Assembly: GCA_023101885.1 (NCBI GenBank)
Contig: JALPQD010000825.1
Location: forward strand, 186,001 to 250,000
Direction of reading: 5' to 3'
Length of the DNA stretch: 64,000 nt
Origin: Typhlomys cinereus
Taxonomy: Eukaryota > Chordata > Mammalia > Rodentia > Platacanthomyidae
The position numbers and the translations under genes were made by a program. The notes under the pieces were generated by a model. It was given only the letters and a program-made list of their open reading frames with translations. It ran no database searches and was not told where the DNA came from. Every line of letters starts with the position of its first letter. The first letter of the stretch is position 1. This document shows positions 56,901 to 64,000 of this stretch, in pieces.

Positions 56901-59900
56901 TGGCCGTCGTGCCTCCGCACAGCCAATGCCCCAGCTCACGATGCCAGCCAGGAAGAACCTTCCAGAAGGCTCCTCACACACGAGGGGGCCTCCGGAGTCG
57001 CCCTAGAGACAGAGGCACCCCCTCAGCGTGGACCAGGGCTCCTGGGAGCAGCGTCCAAAGCATGGACCATCCAAGAGGCTGCCGGGACCTCCACCTGCCC
57101 CACCCACCCACCAGTCAGCGTGTGACGTGGGCAGGAGGGCAGAAGCTCGGTGGGTACCTGGCAGGAGTCCACCTTCCCATCCAGGTAGCCAGCACACAGC
57201 ATCCGCTCGGTGAGTGAGTGGCCGTATAGGCTGGCACACAGCCGCTGGTCCAGCAACTGCACCGTGGCCTTCTGCAGGACCTCGGGCTTGACCACTGCCC
57301 CGGTGGAGAGAGAGGAAGACAGGCTGAGAGTGCTGGCACCCCAGCAGCCTCTCTGACTAAGCGTCTCCCCATCCCTTTCTTTTTTGTATCGAGGCAGGGT
57401 CTTCCTTACTTGCCCCTGCTGCCCTGCCTCCACCTCCTATAACCATCCATGAGCACCGATTTTAAGGTTAAATGAAAAAGGAAAAATCAGGGAGCGAAGT
57501 GATCTACCAATAGTGGGCAGGCGAGCAAGGTACCCGGCCCAGGAGCGCCCGGCAGGGCCAGGGTACTTACGGAAGTCCTCCTTCAGGTAGCCCCAGCCCG
57601 AGATGATGCACTTCTTGCCAGGCGGGAAGATGTGTGTGGCAGCCGGGAGGCACGCGGGCTGGACGTGGCGGCCGAAGGCCAGCGGCCGGGCGAGCTCTAG
57701 CACTGCCACATCGAAGTCAGCCGTGTCTGCGTTGTACAGCGGGTGCTTGCCGATGTGCACCACCCGCGCCCGCACGGCGCTGGCCTCTGAGCCACTGAGG
57801 TGGACGGTGCCCGCGTAGGCCACCCAGGCGGCCGGGTCCTGGAACCTGGAGGATGGGGTGAAGCCAGGCTCAGAGGTCACCGGGGCTGTGAGCGAGGAAG
57901 GAGGGACAGTTTCTAAATCCCATGGTGCGCAGGTGGAGGTCAAACTTTAAGAAGTCAATTCTCTCCTTCCACTACATGGGATCCTGGGAATCGAATTCAG
58001 GCCACCAGGTTTGCCCGCAAACACCTCACCTGCTGAGCCCTCTCACAACCCCTTTTATTTTTAATGTGGGTGCAGAACTGTGAGCTCCCGTTGTGCTTTT
58101 CCAACTGAGCTGCCCCCCACCCACCCCCTGGTTTGTTTTTTCATGAGACCTGGAATTCGACACCCTCTTGCCTCAGCATCCCAATTGCTAGAACACGGCA
58201 ATGTGACTGTCAAACATGCACATGAGGCCAGCAAGAGGGCAGGGCGGGCAAAGGCACTTGCAGCCAAGCCTCAGGGCCTGAATTCAATGCAGAGACCCTG
58301 CATGCTGGAAAGAGAGAGCTGACTCCCACAGGTGGTTTTCTGACCTCCACCTGTGCTATGGTATGTGCACAAACATGTAAGTGCAAGCGCACACACACGT
58401 GCACACTCGCACAATTTACTAAACTTTGCAAAACCAAAGTGAATGCAGAGTGGAACGTGACAGGGCCCATCTGTGACCCCAGCCCTTGGGGGGCTGAGGC
58501 GGGAAGACGGAGCATTCCGGGCCAGCCTGGGTTACGGGCTCTGAGACCCTGTTTCCAGGAGAAAAGAGAATTAAAAAGGAAAAGGAATACACATAGATGG
58601 AATTAAAAAGGAAAAGGAGGGAGGGAAGAGGGAGGGGGAAGACAGAGGGGAAGGGGAGGAGGAAGGAGGGAGAAGTGAGGAGGAGGGGAGCCACAGGGCG
58701 CCCCTGGGGGCTTAGGGGTCTCACTCGTTGAAGCAGTGGGCAGCCGACAAGAGCCACCTGGTGCCGATGATGGTGGCCCCGCAGAAATGCTCGCTATTCT
58801 CCCGAAGGCTGACCTGCCACGGGAACTCGCCTGGCGCTGCCTCTGCACCGCCCACGATCCTGCCCGCGGTACTCCAGGCTGGCCGCAGCCCACAGTCTGC
58901 AAGGCCGAGCACGTCAGCCAGGTGGGGCCCCGGGGAGCCAGCCCCCTCCCCCACTCGGCACCCCTACATCCCACCATCGCTCAGCACTGGCCCTTGGGGA
59001 ACTGAGACACCAGAGGCCACACCCGGGTCATGTGACCCTGGCAAGCCCAGGCTTCACGTAGCCCAGGCTAACCCCTGACTCCCTAGGTAGCCAAGGCTGA
59101 ATCTGAGCTCCTGACTGCCCCACCCCGCCTCCCACGTGCTGGGCTGACAGATGGTAACTGCCCCACTTTTATGAGGTTCTGGGGATCTGCACTGTGGGCC
59201 TCATGTTCGCAGGGCTGGCGGCTTATCCACAGATGCGGCCCCAGACTCCCAAGTCCGGGCAACCAGCAGGCATCAGCCCCCTGCTGCCCTCCCTGGGGTG
59301 AGCCACAGTCTCCACTCTACCCTGCTCTCTGCCCAGCAGCTGCCTGGGCAAGGGGGCAGGCGGCCTGGCACAGGCCACAGTTCACACTGACCGCAGCGGG
59401 CCTCATCGGAGCCGTCCTTGCAGTCCACGAGGTCATCACACTCGGGGTTCTCTTTGCTCACGCATTGGCTGTTCCCACAGGAGAAGGAATTCTCGGGACA
59501 GCGGCCTGAGGACAGAGCCGGCCTCAGCTGGGTCTCCCACATCCACAAACCCGCTCCCTGCAGGCTTGCTCAGGGCTTCCCTTCACTAAATAATTCTTCA
59601 TGGGTGTGCCTAAAAGCTCAGTTCTCAACCAACATGGCTTTCCAGTGCCTCACGGTTCTTTGCTTCTTCTTTTTTTTTTTTTTAACAGAAATAGAAGTCT
59701 TTTTTTTATTTATTTATTTTTTTTATTCAACTGTGTGCATGTGCGTGTGTGTCTGTGTGTAGAACCACGGACGAATTCGCAAACCACCATGGACGCCTCC
59801 ACCTCCTCCTGCCCCGCAATTCGCGAACCACCATGGACGCCTCCACCTCCTCCTGCGCTCCGCCCTACCAGGACCAGAAGCGCAGGCCGCCCCCGCTTCC

Positions 59901-60267
59901 GCCCGGCGTCTATACGTGGGATCTGGGATCCGAACTCAGGACCTTCCTCCTGCAAGGCGGAGGCTTAACCCCTGAGCCACCTCTCCAGCCCCGTTCTTTG
60001 CTTCTTGAGTCATCTCCTCAACCCCATTTAAAGGAGGGCTGGAGAGATGCCTCAGGGGCTAAGCCTCTGCCTCACAAGTAGAAAATCCTGAGTTTGGATC
60101 CTGGATCCTATGTAAAAACACCAGGCCAAAATGGCAGTGGCCTGCTAGCCCGGCCCTGGAGAGGGGAGCCTAAGAAACTCCAGGGCAAAGCAAAGAGGAG
60201 GTAGAAGAATTCAGGGTGATTCCTTAAGCCACCTTTTGACCTCCACAGGGACACACAGTGCCCTCTG

Positions 60268-60309
<42 letters not shown>

Positions 60310-61970
60310 AATAAATATAAAAGACATTTATTATTACCGGGGCAGTGAGACAGCTAAACAAGGCAGGTGCCTGTGAGGAAATCTAGAGACTTGAGTTCAA
60401 TCCCAGAAACCCACGTGGTGGAAGGAAAGAACCGACCTTCTCCTCCCATGCACCTCCCCTCAGCAGACACAAGGAGGCGCTGTGATCACAGGCTTGGTGT
60501 CCTCCATCACTGGACATTCCTAACAGAGATACCTTACTCCTCTAGAGGAACGTGGGAGGTCATTCTTTGCCTCTCCCACACCCAGCATTTACCTTGGTTC
60601 AGACACCAGTGAGGGGTACCACTATCCCTGGCTTTTATACTTCTGGGTTCCAGGGATTCAAACTCATGTCCTGTGATCAAGCCATCCACATCTCTTGCTC
60701 TACAGGAAGCCCTGACCCCTTGGCAGATAAATGTGTGCCTTTCCAAGTGCCCCAGAGAGACCTCAGCTTCAGGCCAGCCCTGCTGCGCCCTCGTGTGGCC
60801 GTGTGTGGCATGGTGTCTCTAGAGCCCAGAAATTATCAGAGCTGGCTCTTCAAGCGGTCCCTGTTGATGATCCTCAACTTTCCTTCAGCTAATCTGTGTT
60901 TGGGATCGCACATGGGTGGGGGGCTCTGCTCCATCCCACTGCCCCAGGGAGGAGAAGCTGGTTAGCCTCAGGTACCCTTGAAGATGCAGCTGTGCCATCC
61001 ATTACACATAGAGCCCCAGTCTGCTGTGATTTGGAAGAACACAATGGGAATCCCACATCCCAACAGGCATAAGTCCCCAGACATGGTCCAGGGTCCCCCG
61101 ATTCACCCCACAGGAGAAGTGAACCCATATCTGAGAACTGACTAGAAGTGAAAGTTTTGTCTTCTTTGGCTGCTGCTTAAGATAGATTTCTACCACCTTG
61201 AAGGATGGGGCAAGAATCTCCACGGGAACGAGGCTGTGGGCACACCTGCCAGGAAGCTTCTAGATGGGGCTCACTGTGGTGGGAAGACCCGCCTTGAATT
61301 GGGGGGCTCTGTCCCCTGGAGCCGGGGTCTTGGGCTGAATCAAGAAGGGCACAGCCAGCTGGACGCCAGCTCCCTCTGGTTCTTGAGGGCGGATAAATGT
61401 GAGCCGTCGCCTTGGCTCCCCCCATGACAAATGCCCCCCCACTGTGACCCCCATAACGCCCCTCCCTGAAGCGATGACCAGGGCCCCGCGTTCTCACCCA
61501 ACACTCAAAGTCTGTGTTTCCCAGGGAGACAATTGGGCTCCACGCTCTGGGGATCCCTGCAACTTTCTAGAAGAAATATCAGGGGACTTCCGCTCGAGCC
61601 CAGAAAGCCGGTGCCGGACCCCAAATCCTACCTGACTTGAAGTCTCTCTCGGCCGCTGATCCTCGGTGCCATCCTGAAGCCAAACAGAGCAGATCACATG
61701 GTCAACCAGAGTTGGTGCTGGGAAGATGCCCATTCAAATCCTGCCTGGGCTCTGTGGTCGGACGCCACCGTTCAAATAAAGCCAGTCATGGGCAAGGATC
61801 CAGTGGAGGTAGGGGCTGGCCAGGGAAAATGTCCAGAGGGTGATGTCGAACTGGCGGCCACTTGGACCTCCGTCCACGTGTCAGGGTCAGCAGACAGCAG
61901 GAACTGGGGAGTACTGTACCGGCCCTCCATTCTCCCTCCAAACCTGACCTAGAGTGCTATTTATTTATTT

Positions 61971-62002
<32 letters not shown>

Positions 62003-62263
62003 CTCTTTCTCATAAATAAATAAATTTAAAAGTTTAAAAATAAAATGAATTGGGCTGGAGAGGTGGCTCAGGGGTTAAGCCTCCGCCTTGCAGGCGGAAG
62101 GTCCTGAGTTCGGATTCCAGATCCCACGTATAGACGCCAGGCGGAAGCAGGGCGGCCTGTGCTTCTGGTCCTGGTAGGGCGGAGCCTGTGAATCCCGGGG
62201 CAGAAGGAGGTGGAGGCGTCCATGGTGGTTCGCGAATTCGTCCGTGGTTCTACACATACACAG

Positions 62264-62295
<32 letters not shown>

Positions 62296-63152
62296 GCACA
62301 TACACATGCATATGCACACAGTTGAATAAAATAATAATAATAATAATAAAAATTTTTAAAAAAATTTTAAAAAAATAAAATGAATTAGTTCTTTTCATTC
62401 ACTGGGACCCCTCAGGACCAAAAATGAATGAAATTAGATCCAGGGTAGGAGGCGACCCGTGCGCAGCCCCTTCTAGAAAGAGCAGCCAGGGGTCCCAGGG
62501 ATCCCAGAGATCTGACATTCCGTGCAATCTGGTTCCCCGCGTCGGGGGTCCCCGAGGGCTCACCTATAAGCTCCGCTGACTCGATGGTGCCATGGGCAGC
62601 CACGGGGATGCCACCCCCCCGCAGCTGAGCCTGGAGGCCCCTCTGCAGGAGCGACTCTTCCAGATCTAGGCTCAGGGACTGCAACGCACGCAGCAAGAAG
62701 TGCAGGCGGAAGTGCACCAGGACGCTGCCGTTCCCGTCTCTGCTAGCAGGAGGAGACGGTCAGAACCTTCTGGAAGGTTCCAAAAGCCGCTAGCGTTTCT
62801 CAAACAGCTACCAAAGTTCCCGAGGCCACACACATGTCGGCGCTCACCGGTAGCCCAGCACGGTGCAGCCCACGCAGCTCGCCTCCAACTCTGTCTGCTG
62901 GAAGCTGCTGATGAACTGCGACAGAAACATGGGAGGGGGTGGATAAGAGGGTGGGGAGAGGTTAGGTGGGTGGACAGGAAGATGGATGGGTGGGTGGACA
63001 GACAGGTGGGTTGTGGACACTCACCAGTGTCTGCAGGGTGGTGGTGAGCACACAGTAATAATCTGACGTTTCCCTCCCCAGTGAGCTGGTGAACGGGATT
63101 CCCATCAGCTCCATGCTGTGCTCCACGTGGACTCCCTGCGTGGACAGGAAGG
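50984..63152 (-). CDS. TMPRSS9: Polyserase-1, 5' end outside the window
   Basis: Seventeen minus-strand exons in one continuous frame (3143 nt): 63025-63152, 62848-62915, 62564-62739, 61632-61673, 59392-59505, 58725-58896, 57571-57845, 57158-57294, 56681-57002, 55280-55451, 54900-55171, 53966-54102, 53411-53804, 52883-53054, 52358-52620, 52145-52281 and 50984-51145. The first exon(s), coding the cytoplasmic tail and most of the membrane anchor, lie beyond the window. Order: end of the anchor (FLSTQ), SEA domain, LDL-receptor class A module ([14 protein letters not shown]), then three trypsin-fold modules each beginning R-IVGG. Modules 1 and 2 keep His (SAAHC), Asp (DFDVA) and Ser (GDSGGP). 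In module 3 Ser is Ala (GDAGGP), so it should be inactive, as in the human protein as I recall it. Pro/Ser/Thr-rich linkers separate modules. Confidence 0.96.
51380..51930 (+). mobile_element. Probable ERV1-type solo LTR, TMPRSS9 last intron
   Basis: Unique-looking ~550-bp block with an upstream CCAAT (51603-51607), an AATAAA (51877-51882) followed by a CT-rich cleavage region, and a TG start at 51380. This is a class I LTR-like layout. I found no convincing target duplication, so the boundaries are uncertain. Confidence 0.45.
51962..52085 (+). mobile_element. ID/B4-type fragment, TMPRSS9 intron
   Basis: Segments gagttcgaatctcaacaccc, gctgagtgtggtgggcgag and cagcgctggggaagtgg lie in the ID-B1 order, close to the exon at 52145. 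Confidence 0.5.
53250..53345 (+). repeat. ID-core units
   Basis: About two degenerate copies of the unit described at 906-1320 (gctgggggcgtggctcagag; gagtgacagccctcaggg). Confidence 0.6.
55818..56100 (+). mobile_element. tRNA-derived SINE, old and degenerate
   Basis: Keeps the body blocks gcagagcctgggggaacccc, agagcagagcaataaggaga and cctccacagggacacgcagc of the older subfamily; the head is eroded. It lies in TMPRSS9 between exons 55280-55451 and 56681-57002. Confidence 0.6.
56101..56680. other. TMPRSS9 intron, tandem ACATCA-type sequence
   Basis: A loose repetition of gacatcactaatcaatcac-like segments (ggcagacatgagtaatcca, gcagacatcagtaatcaata, gacagacatcactaatcaac), spaced irregularly. 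No gene. Confidence 0.45.
58225..58410 (+). mobile_element. B3-type SINE
   Basis: Order of blocks: ggcgggcaaaggcacttgc, agccaagcctcagggcctg, aattcaatgcagagaccctg, agctgactcccacaggtgg, ctgacctccacctgtgctat. This matches the rodent B3/B2 body. Confidence 0.7.
58450..58565 (+). mobile_element. B1 SINE core
   Basis: Blocks ctgtgaccccagcccttgg, ggggctgaggcgggaagac, gggccagcctgggttacgg and gagaccctgtttccaggag. Confidence 0.75.
59669..59992 (-). mobile_element. Young SINE with internal tandem duplication
   Basis: Antisense copy with the target duplication gttctttgcttctt at 59655-59668 and 59993-60006. A 47-48-bp body segment containing aaccaccatggacgcctcca is present twice in tandem (about 59774-59866). 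Confidence 0.92.
60036..60326 (+). mobile_element. tRNA-derived SINE, older subfamily
   Basis: Head gggctggagagatgcctcag, body and a (CA)n tract at about 60270-60305, then an AT-rich tail. Confidence 0.8.
60340..60480 (+). mobile_element. B3-type SINE fragment
   Basis: Blocks ggggcagtgagacagctaaa, ttgagttcaatcccagaaac and ccacgtggtggaaggaaaga. Confidence 0.6.
60481..61631. other. TMPRSS9 intron, no supported gene
   Basis: Unique-looking sequence between exons 59392-59505 and 61632-61673. No repeat or gene recognised. Confidence 0.4.
62052..62371 (+). mobile_element. Young tRNA-derived SINE, TMPRSS9 intron
   Basis: Full sense copy with (AATA)n tail. Target duplication aaaataaaatgaatt at 62037-62051 and 62372-62386. 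Confidence 0.95.
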
Positions 63153-63494
63153 CTGGAGAAGAGACAGCACCCCCCTGTGAGCTTGGGCCCCCTTGGCGGC
63201 CGACTTCTTAACAGCGACTCTGCATGAAGTTTCTTTGGAGATTGAGTCTAGCATCTCCCATGGGACCCACAGGTGTGACGGGAAGCTGATAATGGTCATG
63301 TGACCTCCCATGTCCTCAAGGTTGACCTTGTGGGCACTGGATAGCCAAGGGCTCCCTCCTCCTGGGAGGCAGAAGCTACTGCAGGGCTGGGAGCACAGGA
63401 GGTAACCAAAGGACCTTTGGACAGCTGCTCCCGGGGCCCATGGTCCAGGATATCTGCTGCTCTCTCTCTCTCTTTCATTTAACACTGTTAGGGT

Positions 63495-63690
63495 TGGGAC
63501 CATGGCTCAGCAGACAGTGCCCCACACCTGCCCAGCACCCACAAGGACCTGGGCTCCATCCCCAGCATCCCAGAAACTGGATGAAGTGATGCATAGCTGT
63601 CACCCCAGCACTTGGGAGGGTCAGGAGCTCAGGGTCAGCCTAGGCTACACAGGAAGATGCAGGACAGCCTGGGCTTCAGGAGACCCTGGC
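63495..63690 (+). mobile_element. ID-B1 composite SINE (B4-like)
   Basis: Blocks ggttgggaccatggctcagc, ggctccatccccagcatccc, gtcaccccagcacttgggag and caggagaccctggc in the ID-then-B1 order. Confidence 0.7.
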
Positions 63691-63746
63691 TTGAGCATTT
63701 CTGCATGCTGCGTATTTTTTATTTGAGGATTTAAAAAGGAGTTTGC

Positions 63747-64000
63747 GGGCTGGAGAGGTGGCTCAGGGGTTAAGCCTCCGCCTTGCAGTTAGAGGTCCTG
63801 AGTTCGGATCCCAGATCCCACATATAGACGCCAGGCGGAAGTGGGGGCGGCCTGCACTTCTGGTCCTGGTAGGGCGGAGCCTGTGAATCCTGGGGCAGGA
63901 GGAGGTGGAGGCGTCCATGGTGGTTCGCGAATTCGTCCGTGGTTCTATACATACACAGACACACACACATACACAGACACACACACACACACACACACAC
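63747..64000 (+). mobile_element. Young tRNA-derived SINE cut by window end
   Basis: Starts gggctggagaggtggctcag and is complete into its (CA)n tract, where the window stops. It lies in TMPRSS9 upstream of the exon ending at 63152. Confidence 0.92.

Noticed and set aside
1..64000. Bacterial-type operons, riboswitches or CRISPR arrays
   Set aside because: The window is vertebrate nuclear DNA with spliced genes and rodent SINEs.

Overview
This window is mammalian nuclear DNA and almost certainly from a rodent. It carries 7SL-derived B1 elements, ID/B4-type and B3-type SINEs, and a young tRNA-derived SINE whose head resembles rodent B2. It also has ERVL and IAP-like ERVK retrovirus remnants and spliced genes with GT-AG introns. 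The species cannot be fixed from sequence alone. The gene order GNG7 - GADD45B - LMNB2 - TIMM13 - TMPRSS9 matches the block I know from human chromosome 19p13.3, read here in the opposite direction.

Layout. GNG7 (+): the two coding exons lie at 3050-3130 and 4930-5055, with a long 3' UTR to a poly(A) signal at 6919. From about 6.95 to 22.4 kb there is no protein gene I can support. That stretch holds a CTTGAAAC minisatellite, SINEs, a GA-rich segment beside a cluster of MEF2/AP-1-type sites (10.25-10.63 kb), a gutted IAP-like ERVK provirus (about 11.6-15.63 kb, minus strand), an orphan CpG-rich block (17.4-18.8 kb) and an L1 3' fragment. GADD45B (-): four exons, 24208 down to 23020, with TATA and CCAAT boxes upstream. 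From 25.90 to 33.97 kb lies an almost complete but broken ERVL provirus (minus) with both LTRs, a primer binding site, gag, pro, pol and dUTPase remains, and two SINE insertions. LMNB2 (+): twelve exons, 38301-48317. Its 5.6-kb first intron holds an array of short GC-box-like repeats, a SINE, an ERVL scrap and an ERVK solo LTR. TIMM13 (+): three exons, 49619-50164. TMPRSS9 (-): seventeen exons from 63152 down to 50984, lacking only the first exon(s). It encodes a SEA domain, an LDL-receptor class A module and three serine-protease modules, the last with Ser replaced by Ala.

The genes do not form a pathway. GNG7 is a heterotrimeric G-protein gamma subunit, GADD45B a stress and cell-cycle regulator, LMNB2 a nuclear-lamina filament, TIMM13 a mitochondrial intermembrane-space chaperone and TMPRSS9 a membrane-anchored polyprotease. 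The LMNB2-TIMM13 gap is notable because its human counterpart is the well-studied lamin B2 replication origin, and the AT-rich core around the LMNB2 poly(A) site appears conserved here.

On novelty: I saw no new multi-gene system. The most interesting signals are an ERVK-like element whose primer binding site is an apparently perfect match to tRNA-Arg, tandem and dispersed amplification of an ID-SINE core, a SINE that lost nearly its whole body yet has a perfect target-site duplication, and periodic regulatory-looking repeats around the LMNB2 and TIMM13 promoters.
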